From positions 1 through 64,000 of the forward strand of contig NZ_BOOH01000029.1 in NCBI RefSeq assembly GCF_016863135.1: a DNA stretch of 64,000 bases, written 5' to 3'. This DNA comes from Planobispora longispora. Lineage in GTDB: Bacteria; Actinomycetota; Actinomycetes; Streptosporangiales; Streptosporangiaceae. Positions 17,491 to 25,570 of this stretch are shown piece by piece (position 1 is the first letter of the stretch; the number at the start of each line of letters is the position of its first letter). The notes beneath the pieces are model-generated. The model had not been told where the DNA came from, made no database searches, and saw only the letters and a program-made list of their open reading frames with translations. Made by a program: the position numbers and the translations under genes.

Positions 17491-19191
17491 ATGCGCTCTC
17501 TACCTGTCGCCGATCCCGGCACCCCCGACGCCCGATCACCGATCCGCTACCTGGTCTGGATAGCCCGCCGTCAGGCGGGCGCCCTGGCGGTCGGCATCGG
17601 CTACGCCACCGTGTGGTGGATCGCGATGGCCCTGGTGCCCATCGCGGTCGGCGCGGGGATCGACGCCATCCGGGCCAAGGACACCTCGGCGCTGCTGACC
17701 AGCGGCGCGGTGGTGCTGGCCCTGGGCACCGTCCAGGCGGTGACGGGCACGATGCGGCACCGGATGGCCGTCTTCAACTGGCTGAGCGCCGCCTACCGGA
17801 CCGTCCAGGTCACCGCCAGGCAGGCGACCCGGCTGGGGGCGACGCTGCCCAAGCGCGTGTCCACCGGCGAGGTGGTCAGCGTCGGCAACTCCGACATCGC
17901 GCACATCGGCAACGCTCTGGACATCCTGCTCCGCGCCGTCGGCTCGCTCTTCGCCATCGTCACGGTGACCGTCATCCTGATCAGGACCTCCGTTCCGCTG
18001 GGCCTGACGGTCCTGGTCGGCGTGCCGGTCATGACCGTCGCCGTCGCGCCGCTGCTGCGCCCGCTCCACCGGCGCCAGCACGACCACCGCGACCTGCAGG
18101 GCGAGCTGTCCACCCGGGCCGCCGACATCGTCGCGGGCCTGCGCGTGCTGCGCGGGGTCGGCGGCGAGCAGGTCTTCGCCGACCGCTACGCCGAGGAGTC
18201 GCAGAAGGTACGGCACGCGGGCGTGCGCGTGGCCTCGGTCCAGTCGATGCTGGAGGGCGCGCAGATCCTGCTCCCCGGCCTGCTGGTCGCCGCGGTGACC
18301 TGGCTGGGCGCGACCTTCACCCTCCGGCAGACGATCACCCCCGGCGACCTCGTCGCCTTCTACGGCGCCGCGGTCTTCCTGATCGCCCCGATGCGGACGC
18401 TCACCGAGGCGGCCGACAAGCTGGCCAAGGGCCACGTCGCCGCCGGCCGGGTGGTGCGCATCCTGAACCTGGAGCCCGAGATGACCGGCGGGACCGGCCG
18501 CTCCGACGCCGATCACCCGGGAGGCCTGCTGCGCGACGTGGCCTCCGGGGTCGCGGTCCGTCCCGGCATCTTCACCGCCATCGCGGCCGCCGCCCCCGAG
18601 GAGTCCATCGCCATCGCCGACCGGCTCGGCCGCTACAGCGGCGGTGACGTGGACTTCGGCGACGTGCCGCTGGACACGCTGCCGCTGGCCGAGGTGCGCC
18701 GCAGGATCCTGGTGGCCGACAACGGCGCGGCGCTGTTCGCCGGGAGGCTCCGCGACGAGCTGGACGTCAGCGGGCGGGCCTCGGACGAGGACCTCGCCGC
18801 CGCGCTGCACGCCGCGTGCGCCGAGGACATCGTCGAGGCCCTGCCGGACGGCCTGGACAGCCGGGTGGCCGAGGCGGGCCGGGAGTTCTCCGGCGGCCAG
18901 CAGCAGCGGCTCCGGCTCGCCCGCGCCCTGACGGCCGACCCGGAGGTGCTCATCCTGGTCGAGCCCACCAGCGCCGTCGACGCCCACAGCGAGGCGCGCA
19001 TCGCCGACCGGCTGGCCAAGGCCCGGTCCGGCCGGACCACGCTGGTCTGCACCACCAGCCCGCTGGTGCTCGACCGGGCCGACCAAGTGATCTACGTCGA
19101 GGAGGGCGTCGTGCGGGCCCAGGGCGCCCACCGGGAGCTGCTGGCCACCGCGCCCGCCTACGCCGCCACCGTCACCCGAGAGGAGGGCTGA
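17491..19191 (+). CDS. ABC exporter subunit with degenerate nucleotide site
   Basis: A six-helix exporter membrane domain (about residues 1-310) is fused to an ATP-binding domain. ATG 17491 is preferred over 17452. The nucleotide domain keeps the signature FSGGQQQRLRLARAL but lacks any GxxGxGKST loop (the site reads FTAIAAAAPEESIAIADR). The Walker B aspartate is Val (LILVEPTSAVDA) and the H-loop histidine is Ser (TTLVCTTSPLVL). It can therefore not bind and hydrolyse ATP in its own site but can contribute its signature motif to the partner. It forms a heterodimer with the next gene, six bases downstream. The exported compound is unknown. Confidence 0.93.
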   Translation: MRSLPVADPGTPDARSPIRYLVWIARRQAGALAVGIGYATVWWIAMALVPIAVGAGIDAIRAKDTSALLTSGAVVLALGTVQAVTGTMRHRMAVFNWLSAAYRTVQVTARQATRLGATLPKRVSTGEVVSVGNSDIAHIGNALDILLRAVGSLFAIVTVTVILIRTSVPLGLTVLVGVPVMTVAVAPLLRPLHRRQHDHRDLQGELSTRAADIVAGLRVLRGVGGEQVFADRYAEESQKVRHAGVRVASVQSMLEGAQILLPGLLVAAVTWLGATFTLRQTITPGDLVAFYGAAVFLIAPMRTLTEAADKLAKGHVAAGRVVRILNLEPEMTGGTGRSDADHPGGLLRDVASGVAVRPGIFTAIAAAAPEESIAIADRLGRYSGGDVDFGDVPLDTLPLAEVRRRILVADNGAALFAGRLRDELDVSGRASDEDLAAALHAACAEDIVEALPDGLDSRVAEAGREFSGGQQQRLRLARALTADPEVLILVEPTSAVDAHSEARIADRLAKARSGRTTLVCTTSPLVLDRADQVIYVEEGVVRAQGAHRELLATAPAYAATVTREEG

Positions 19192-19196
19192 GCCGG

Positions 19197-20942
19197 ATGA
19201 GCAGGGAGATCCTGCCGGTCGCCGACCAGGCACAGGTCCGGGCCTACGCCCGTCGGCTCACGCTGAAGTATCCGCGGGAGCTGACGGTGACGCTGACCCT
19301 GCACGGCCTGGCCGCCGTCGCCGGTCTGACGGTGCCGTGGCTGCTGGGCGGGCTCGTCGACGACATCGAGAAGGGCGCGGAGGTCCATGTCACCGCGGTC
19401 GCGCTGGCCGTCGTGGGGTTCCTGGCCCTCCAGGCCCTGCTGGTCAGATTCGCCGTCCTGACCTCCTCCCGGCTCGGTGAGAAGGTCCTCGCCGAGCTGC
19501 GCGAGGAGTTCGTCGGCCGGGTGCTCGGCCTGCCGCTGTCCACGGTCGAGCGCGCCGGGTCGGGCGACCTGATCAGCCGGACCTCGCGGGACGTGGACGC
19601 CCTGTCGCGGACCGTGCGGTACGCCGTGCCCGAGACGCTGATCGCGATGGTCACCATCACGATCAGCGTCGGCGCGCTCCTGCTGGCGGGCCCGCTGCTG
19701 ATGGTGCTCGGCCTCTCGTCGGCCCCGCTGCTGTGGTTCACCACCCGCTGGTACCTCAGGCGGGCCACGGCCGGCTACCTCCGCGAGAGCGCCGCCTACG
19801 CCGACATGACCGACGGCCTGGCCGAGACGGTCAACGGCGCCCGCACCGTCGAGGCGCTGGGCCTGCAGGAGCGCCGCCACCGGCGCACCGACACCGACAT
19901 CGCCCGGTCCTGGGCGGCCGAGCGCTACACGCTCGGCCTGCGCACGGTCTGGTTCCCGGCGGTGGACTTCAGCTACGTGATCCCCATCGCCGTCACGCTG
20001 GTCGCCGGCGGCCTGTTCTACATCGAGGGGTGGGTCTCGCTGGCCCAGATCACGATGGTCGTGCTCTACGTGCAGCAGCTCGCCGACCCGCTCGACCGGC
20101 TGCTCATGTGGATCGACGAGCTCCAGGTCGGCGGGGCCTCGATGGCCCGCCTGCTGGGCGTGGCCGAGGTGCCCGACGACCGCGCGACCGGTTCCGGCGT
20201 CCCCGACGGGGAGGAACTGCGGGCGGAGGGCGTGCGCTACGCCTACCGCCGCGGCCATGACGTGCTGCACGGCATCGACCTGACGGTCCGGCCGGGGGAG
20301 CGGCTGGCCATGGTGGGCCCGTCCGGCGCGGGCAAGTCCACGCTGGGCCGCCTGCTGGCGGGCATCCACGGCCCGCGCGAGGGCTCGGTCACGGTCGGCG
20401 GCACCTCGCTCGTCGAGCTCCCTCTGGACGACCTGCGCGGCCACGTCGCCCTGGTGACCCAGGAACACCACGTGTTCCGGGGCACGCTCCGCGACAACGT
20501 GCTGATCGCCCGCCCGGACGCCGACGACGCGCGGGTCCGGGAGTGCCTGGCGGCCGTCGACGCCCGGGAGTGGGTCGAGGCCCTGCCCGACGGGCTGGAC
20601 ACCATGGTCGGCTCGGGCGGGGAGCGGCTCTCACCGGCCCAGGCGCAGCAGCTCGCGCTCGCCCGCCTGGTCCTGGCCGACCCGCACACGCTGGTCCTGG
20701 ACGAGGCCACCTCGCTGATCGACCCCAGGGCCGCCCGCGACCTGGAGCGCTCGCTGGCGGCGGTCCTCGACGGCCGCACCGTGATCGCGATCGCGCACCG
20801 CCTCTACACGGCGCACGACGCCGACCGGGTCGCGGTGGTCGAGGACGGCCGGATCAGCGAGCTGGGCTCCCACGACGAGCTCGTCGCCGCGGGAGGCTCC
20901 TACGCGGCCCTGTGGGGCAGCTGGCACGGAACGCCCCGGTAG
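19197..20942 (+). CDS. ABC exporter subunit with active Walker motifs
   Basis: ATG 19197 has GAGGAGGG about ten bases upstream, inside the end of the previous gene. The 581-residue protein has an exporter membrane domain and an ATP-binding domain with intact Walker A (GPSGAGKST), Walker B (TLVLDEATS) and H-loop (IAIAHRL). Its signature is degenerate, LSPAQAQQ instead of LSGGQ. The two subunits are thus complementary: this protein's Walker site pairs with the partner's signature to give one working ATP site, and the other site is dead on both faces. Heterodimeric exporters of this kind move drugs, lipids or peptides. Confidence 0.95.
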   Translation: MSREILPVADQAQVRAYARRLTLKYPRELTVTLTLHGLAAVAGLTVPWLLGGLVDDIEKGAEVHVTAVALAVVGFLALQALLVRFAVLTSSRLGEKVLAELREEFVGRVLGLPLSTVERAGSGDLISRTSRDVDALSRTVRYAVPETLIAMVTITISVGALLLAGPLLMVLGLSSAPLLWFTTRWYLRRATAGYLRESAAYADMTDGLAETVNGARTVEALGLQERRHRRTDTDIARSWAAERYTLGLRTVWFPAVDFSYVIPIAVTLVAGGLFYIEGWVSLAQITMVVLYVQQLADPLDRLLMWIDELQVGGASMARLLGVAEVPDDRATGSGVPDGEELRAEGVRYAYRRGHDVLHGIDLTVRPGERLAMVGPSGAGKSTLGRLLAGIHGPREGSVTVGGTSLVELPLDDLRGHVALVTQEHHVFRGTLRDNVLIARPDADDARVRECLAAVDAREWVEALPDGLDTMVGSGGERLSPAQAQQLALARLVLADPHTLVLDEATSLIDPRAARDLERSLAAVLDGRTVIAIAHRLYTAHDADRVAVVEDGRISELGSHDELVAAGGSYAALWGSWHGTPR

Positions 20943-20963
20943 GGCCTCGCCCCGGCCCCGGTC

Positions 20964-23057
20964 TCAGCCGAGATCCTCCGTGATCCCGAGGGACTTCTTG
21001 AGGAAGTCGACCTGGAGCAGGAGCAGGTTCTCGGCCACGACCTCCTGCGGGGTCATGTGGGTGACCCCGGACAGCGGGAGCACGCTGTGCTGGCGTCCCT
21101 CGGCCAGCAGCGCCGACGACAGCCGCAACGTGTGCGCGGCGACCACGTTGTCGTCGGCCAGGCCGTGGATGAGCAGGAGCGGGCGGTCGAGCTTGCCCGC
21201 GTCGCCGAACAGCGACGAGGCGTCGTAGTGGCCCTCGTCGGGGTGGCCGAGGTAGCGCTCGGTGTAGCAGGTGTCGTACAGGCGCCAGTCGGTCACCGGG
21301 GCCCCGGCCACCGCCGCGTGGAACACGTCGGGACGGCGGAGCACGGCCAGGGCCGCCAGGTAGCCGCCGAAGGACCAGCCGCGGATGCCGACCCGGGACA
21401 GGTCGAGATCGTCGGGATACTGGGCGGCGGCGGCGTGCAGGGCGTCCACCTGGTCCTCCAGGACCGGGGTGGCCAGGTCGTGCCGGATGGCCCGCTCGAA
21501 CGCGGGGCCGCGGCCCGGGGTGCCGCGGCCGTCGGCGACGACCACCGCGAAGCCCTGGTCGGCGAACCACTGGCTGGTCAGGAAGGCGCCGGAGGCGGAC
21601 AGGACGCGCTGGGCGTGCGGCCCGCCGTAGGGGTCCATCAGGACCGGCAGCCGCGCCGAGCCGGGAACGTGCCCCGCGGGGAGGATCACCGCGGTGGACA
21701 GGTCGCGCTCGCCCGCGCGGATGAGGGAGACCCGCAGGTCCAGGCCGTGGCGCTCGGCGTGGGAGGAGATGTGGCCGCGGGGCGCGCCGTGGTGGGAGAC
21801 CTGCACCGCGGTGCCCTCGCTGCCGAGGGTCTGGGCGGTGATCAGGAGGGTGCCGCCCGCGGTGCGGCCGCTGTAGACGCCGCTCCCGGCCGGGCTGACC
21901 AGGGTGATGCCGCCGTCGCGGTAGGCCCACAGGGCGATCTCGGCGGGGTCGCCGCCGCTGGCCCGGAAGAGCACCGCGTCGCCCTCGACGTCGAGGACCT
22001 CGCGGACCTGGAGGGTGGGCGGGGTGACCGGCGCGTCACCGATGATCAGGCGGCGGCCGCCGTCGGCGTCCGCGACCCAGACGAGGGTGCCGTCGGACAG
22101 GTGGCCGGGAACGCCGGTGACGATCTCCACCCAGGCGTCGTCGGTGTCCCGGCGGACGAGGGTGGTCGCGCCCGTCACGGGGTCGACCTCCCGCAGGCTC
22201 ATCGTCCGCTGGTCGCGCGACATGGTGACGATCATCGGGCCGTGGGCGTCCCAGCGGGCCGTGACGAGGTATTCGTCGGTGAAGGGGACGGGCACGCGCG
22301 AGCCGTCGAGTCCCAGGACGAAGAGCTCGACCTCGGCGTTGGGCGTGCCCGCGGCGGGATAGCGCTGCTCGACGGCGGGCCGGTCCGGGTTGGCCGGGTC
22401 GGCGATGAACCACTTGCGCACCGGGGACTCGTCGGCCCGCTCGACCAGCACCGCGTCGCCCGAGGGGGACCACCAGTAGCCCCGCATGCGGTCCATCTCC
22501 TCGGCCGCGACGAACTCCGCCAGGCCGTAGGTCACCTCGGGGGCCTCCGGGACGGCCAGCGCGCGGTCCGCCCCGTCGCCGGGCCCGCCGCCGAGCTCCT
22601 GGACGTGGAACGCGCCGCCCGTGACGTAGCCGACGCGGTCGCCGGCGGGGGAGAGGCGCGGATCGATCACCGGTCCGGGAGTGGTGAGTCGGCGCGCGTC
22701 CCCGCTGCGCAGGTCGGCGACGTAGAGCGCGCCGGACAGGGCGAAGGCGGCCGTGGTCACCGCGGTGTCGGTGCTGTAGCCGACGATGCCGCCGGCCTGC
22801 TCGCGGCTGCGCTCGCGGCGGGCGCGCTCTTCCGGCGGGAGGTTCTCCTCGTCGGCGTCCAGCGTGCGCGGATCGACGACCAGGCGCTCCGCGCCGTTCG
22901 CGACGTCGAACTCCCACAGGCAGGTGACGGGGTCCGAGCCGTCCTTCGTCCGCAGGAAGAGGATCCGGGAACCGTCGGGCGCGATCGTGAAGCCGCGCGG
23001 CACTCCGAGCGTGAAACGGCGGGTCCTGGCGTGCAGACGAGGGAAGCTCTCACTCAT
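20964..23057 (-). CDS. S9-family prolyl/dipeptidyl oligopeptidase
   Basis: The first 430 residues form a beta-propeller-like region that includes FVAAEEMDRMRGYWWSP, the double-Glu motif of DPP IV-type enzymes that binds the substrate amino end. The C-terminal alpha/beta hydrolase domain holds the nucleophile in RGWSFGGY, the acid in HGLADDNV and the histidine in SGVTHM. No signal peptide or membrane anchor is present, so it acts in the cytoplasm. Length, 697 residues, is normal. It should remove dipeptides, probably X-Pro or X-Ala. It is convergent with the ABC exporter and divergent from mshB across 59 bp. Confidence 0.93.
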   Translation of the reverse strand: MSESFPRLHARTRRFTLGVPRGFTIAPDGSRILFLRTKDGSDPVTCLWEFDVANGAERLVVDPRTLDADEENLPPEERARRERSREQAGGIVGYSTDTAVTTAAFALSGALYVADLRSGDARRLTTPGPVIDPRLSPAGDRVGYVTGGAFHVQELGGGPGDGADRALAVPEAPEVTYGLAEFVAAEEMDRMRGYWWSPSGDAVLVERADESPVRKWFIADPANPDRPAVEQRYPAAGTPNAEVELFVLGLDGSRVPVPFTDEYLVTARWDAHGPMIVTMSRDQRTMSLREVDPVTGATTLVRRDTDDAWVEIVTGVPGHLSDGTLVWVADADGGRRLIIGDAPVTPPTLQVREVLDVEGDAVLFRASGGDPAEIALWAYRDGGITLVSPAGSGVYSGRTAGGTLLITAQTLGSEGTAVQVSHHGAPRGHISSHAERHGLDLRVSLIRAGERDLSTAVILPAGHVPGSARLPVLMDPYGGPHAQRVLSASGAFLTSQWFADQGFAVVVADGRGTPGRGPAFERAIRHDLATPVLEDQVDALHAAAAQYPDDLDLSRVGIRGWSFGGYLAALAVLRRPDVFHAAVAGAPVTDWRLYDTCYTERYLGHPDEGHYDASSLFGDAGKLDRPLLLIHGLADDNVVAAHTLRLSSALLAEGRQHSVLPLSGVTHMTPQEVVAENLLLLQVDFLKKSLGITEDLG

Positions 23058-23103
23058 GACACCATCCTGCCAGGTCTGTGAGGGGTTCCGGATAAGTCGC
23101 CGA

Positions 23104-23116
23104 TACGCTCGGGCAC
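23104..23116 (+). promoter_or_regulatory. -10 box for leaderless mshB
   Basis: TACGCT (23104-23109) ends seven bases before ATG 23117. No Shine-Dalgarno sequence precedes the ATG. Confidence 0.5.
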
Positions 23117-24022
23117 ATGAATGATCGGCGTCTGTTGCTCGTGCACGCCCACCCCGACGACGAGACGATCGGCACCGGGGCGACCATGGCCAAGTACGCG
23201 GGGGAGGGCGCCCACGTCACCCTCGTCACCTGCACGCTCGGCGAGGAGGGAGAGGTCATCCCGGCGGAGCTGGCCCATCTGACCGCCGACCGCGACGACA
23301 CCCTCGGCCGGCACCGCATCGGCGAGCTGGAGGCGGCCTGCGCGGCGCTCGGCGTCGCCGACCACCGCTTCCTGGGCGGACCGGGCCGCTGGCGCGACTC
23401 CGGCATGATGGGCGCCGCCTCCAACCACCGGCCGGACGCCTTCTGGCAGGCCGACCCCGACGAGGCGGCGGGGGAACTGGTCAAGGTGATCCGCGAGGTC
23501 CGGCCCCAGGTCCTGGTCACCTACGACGAGAACGGCTTCTACGGCCACCCCGACCACATCCAGGCCCACCGCGTCTCCTGGCGGGCCTTCGAGCTGGCCG
23601 CCGACCCGGCGTTCGGCGAGGGCGAGCCGTGGCGGGTCGCCAAGTTCTACTTCACCGCGATGACGAGGTCGTCGATGCGCCGGGCCAACGAGGCGATGCT
23701 GGAGGCGAGGATCGAGTTCCTGGTCGAGGACGTCGACGACCTGCCGTTCGGCTGCGCGGACGAGGACGTCACCACCGAGATCGACGCCCGCGAGCACGTC
23801 GGCGCCAAACTGGCGGCGATGCGCGCGCACGCCACCCAGATCAGCGTGGCCGAGCCCTGGTTCGCCCTGTCCAACAACGTCGGCCAGCAGGCGCTCGGGG
23901 TCGAGCACTTCATCCTGCGCGCGGGCGTGCCCGGCTCCGCCGGGAAGGGGGCCCCGGAGGAGGCGGGCGGCATCGGCGAGCCGTACGACCGCGAAGACGA
24001 CCTGTTCGCGGGGATCGGCTAG
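23117..24022 (+). CDS. mshB: Mycothiol deacetylase MshB
   Basis: This PIG-L family zinc deacetylase has the metal motif AHPDDE at residues 11-16 and GHPDHIQAH with further zinc ligands. The [15 protein letters not shown] block is characteristic of MshB. It removes acetate from GlcNAc-inositol in the second committed step of mycothiol synthesis. At 301 residues it has the normal length; the very similar paralog Mca is usually longer by only a few residues and is the main alternative. It is followed at once by a DUF6113 membrane gene, a neighbour recalled for mshB in other actinobacteria. The start is probably leaderless. Confidence 0.9.
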   Translation: MNDRRLLLVHAHPDDETIGTGATMAKYAGEGAHVTLVTCTLGEEGEVIPAELAHLTADRDDTLGRHRIGELEAACAALGVADHRFLGGPGRWRDSGMMGAASNHRPDAFWQADPDEAAGELVKVIREVRPQVLVTYDENGFYGHPDHIQAHRVSWRAFELAADPAFGEGEPWRVAKFYFTAMTRSSMRRANEAMLEARIEFLVEDVDDLPFGCADEDVTTEIDAREHVGAKLAAMRAHATQISVAEPWFALSNNVGQQALGVEHFILRAGVPGSAGKGAPEEAGGIGEPYDREDDLFAGIG

Positions 24023-24033
24023 CCTCGGTGGAT

Positions 24034-24510
24034 GTGACAGAGCAGGTCCCGGGGCCGATTCCCGGGCACATCCACGAGCAGGGGCACGGGACGGGCCGGG
24101 GACCGATGGTCCTGACCGTGCTGATGTACGTCGTGCTCACGCTGCTCGGCGTCATGGCGGGCCTCCTCGGCGGCTTCCACCACTCGTGGTACATCCGGCC
24201 CGTCCCGGCCTCGGCCCTGGCCTGGATCGCCCTGCTCTTCGCGGTCTGCCACGGCGCCGGACGGGTGATGGAGGGCAAGGGCGCGGCCCTGGCGCCCGCG
24301 ACGGGCTGGCTCCTGGCGACCATGCTCTGGCTGGCCGAGCGCCCCGAGGGCGATGTGATCATCGCCAACGACGTCTCCGGCTACGTCTACCTCTACGGGA
24401 GCGTGATCGCGATCATGGCGGGCGTCCTGCTCGTCCCCTCCCGGGGCGGGTCGTGGCTTCTCACCGAGCGGTCGTACGGCCGTGGCCGGGTGAAGCCGGA
24501 TCCGACCTGA
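24034..24510 (+). CDS. DUF6113-like membrane protein
   Basis: The protein has four hydrophobic helices, at about VLTVLMYVVLTLLGVMAGLL, ALAWIALLFAVCHGAG, APATGWLLATMLWLA and YLYGSVIAIMAGVLLV, and short polar ends. GTG 24034 is chosen because TAGCCT (24020-24025) lies eight bases upstream and overlaps the mshB stop; GTG 24028 is the in-frame alternative. The family is of unknown function and typically accompanies mshB in actinobacteria. The genes are adjacent on the same strand. Confidence 0.8.
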   Translation: MTEQVPGPIPGHIHEQGHGTGRGPMVLTVLMYVVLTLLGVMAGLLGGFHHSWYIRPVPASALAWIALLFAVCHGAGRVMEGKGAALAPATGWLLATMLWLAERPEGDVIIANDVSGYVYLYGSVIAIMAGVLLVPSRGGSWLLTERSYGRGRVKPDPT

Positions 24511-24528
24511 TTGCATAAGGTGGCCTCC

Positions 24529-25026
24529 GTGCAGACAGGGGACCGGGCCGATCGCGACGCCTACCGCAGGGCCGTGGGGCGTTTCGCGACCGGCATCACG
24601 ATCGTCACCACCCGGCTCGACGAGATCGACTACGCGATGACCGTCAACTCCTTCGCCTCGGTCTCCCTCGACCCCCTGCTCGCGCTGATCTGCGTGGAGA
24701 AGGTCGCCCGCTTCCACGGCGCCGTGCTCTCGGCCGGGGTGTGGGGCGTGTCGGTCCTCGAGGAGAGCGCCGAGGACGCCTCCCGCTTCTTCGCCCACCG
24801 GGGCCGCCCGCTCGAGGGTCAGCTCGAGGGCCACCCGCACCACCACGGCCGGCTCGGCGTCGCGCTGTTCGACGACGCCCTGGCCACCGTCGAGTGCCGG
24901 ACCGTCGCCGTCCACGACGGCGGCGACCACTCGATCGTGGTCGGCGAGGTGGTCGCGGTGGCGACCCCGGCCGACGGCTCGCCCCTGCTCTACCACGAAG
25001 GTCGCTACCGCCGCCTGTCGGGATGA
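24529..25026 (+). CDS. Flavin reductase family protein
   Basis: RRAVGRFATGITIVTTRLDE and TVNSFASVSLDPLLALICVE are typical of the split-barrel NAD(P)H:flavin reductases (HpaC/ActVB type). GTG 24529 is preferred because AAGGTGG lies five bases upstream; a TTG at 24511 would begin before that site. These enzymes reduce FMN or FAD with NAD(P)H and supply it to two-component monooxygenases. No monooxygenase gene is close by, so the physiological partner is unknown. A pyridoxamine oxidase-like role is less likely given the SFASVSL motif. Confidence 0.9.
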   Translation: MQTGDRADRDAYRRAVGRFATGITIVTTRLDEIDYAMTVNSFASVSLDPLLALICVEKVARFHGAVLSAGVWGVSVLEESAEDASRFFAHRGRPLEGQLEGHPHHHGRLGVALFDDALATVECRTVAVHDGGDHSIVVGEVVAVATPADGSPLLYHEGRYRRLSG

Positions 25027-25041
25027 CACACAATCGTCGGT

Positions 25042-25482
25042 ATGCGGCGATGGCACCGGGTACGGCGGACGATCAACTACGTGAACCTGTCCACGCCCCT
25101 CGGGCTGCTGGTGGCCCGCCTCGGCCGCGCGCGGGTGACGGCGGGACCCGACGGGCTGGTGCTGGCCTACGGCTACCGCATCCCGTTCCCGATCGCGGGG
25201 GCCTTCACCATCGGCAACGTGGTCCTGACCCGGCACGGTGAGGCGGAGGGCTACCTGTCCGGCGCCCTGCTCCGCCACGAGGACCGGCACGCCTCGCAGT
25301 ACGCCGCCTGCGCGGGCCTGCCGATGCTCCCGCTCTACGTCGTCGCGGTGATCGTCTCGATGCTGGTCTGCGGGAACCAGGCGTCGTGGAACCTGTTCGA
25401 GCGGCTGGCGAACCTGGAGGACGGGAACTACCCGCGCGTCTCGCCGTGGTGGGCCAGGGCGAGGCGGCCCGGCCGGGAGTGA
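25042..25482 (+). CDS. Conserved protein with HExxH motif and one membrane helix
   Basis: The 146-residue protein has a beta-rich N-terminal part, then LLRHEDRHASQYAAC, whose HEDRH matches the HExxH zinc-protease consensus, then a hydrophobic helix (MLPLYVVAVIVSMLVCG). No name can be given. Similar sequences are recalled as hypothetical proteins in actinobacteria. ATG 25042 is preceded by CACAAT seven bases upstream, a possible leaderless start. Its stop lies inside a long hairpin. A metallopeptidase role is only suggested by the motif. Confidence 0.75.
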   Translation: MRRWHRVRRTINYVNLSTPLGLLVARLGRARVTAGPDGLVLAYGYRIPFPIAGAFTIGNVVLTRHGEAEGYLSGALLRHEDRHASQYAACAGLPMLPLYVVAVIVSMLVCGNQASWNLFERLANLEDGNYPRVSPWWARARRPGRE

Positions 25483-25527
25483 ACCCCGGCCGGAGCATTC
25501 ATGACCGGGGTTCACTCCCCGGCCGGG
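25468..25527. terminator. Long hairpin terminator between convergent genes
   Basis: A 22-bp stem (25468-25489 with 25505-25527) has one bulged C at 25517 and a 15-base loop. It includes the stop codon of the plus-strand gene and lies before the end of the convergent acylase gene. No T-run follows; GC hairpins of this kind are common terminators in actinobacteria. Confidence 0.75.
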
Positions 25528-25570
25528 ACGCTCACGGCCGGGGAGTCACCGCCTCAACCGGTCCCGGTCC

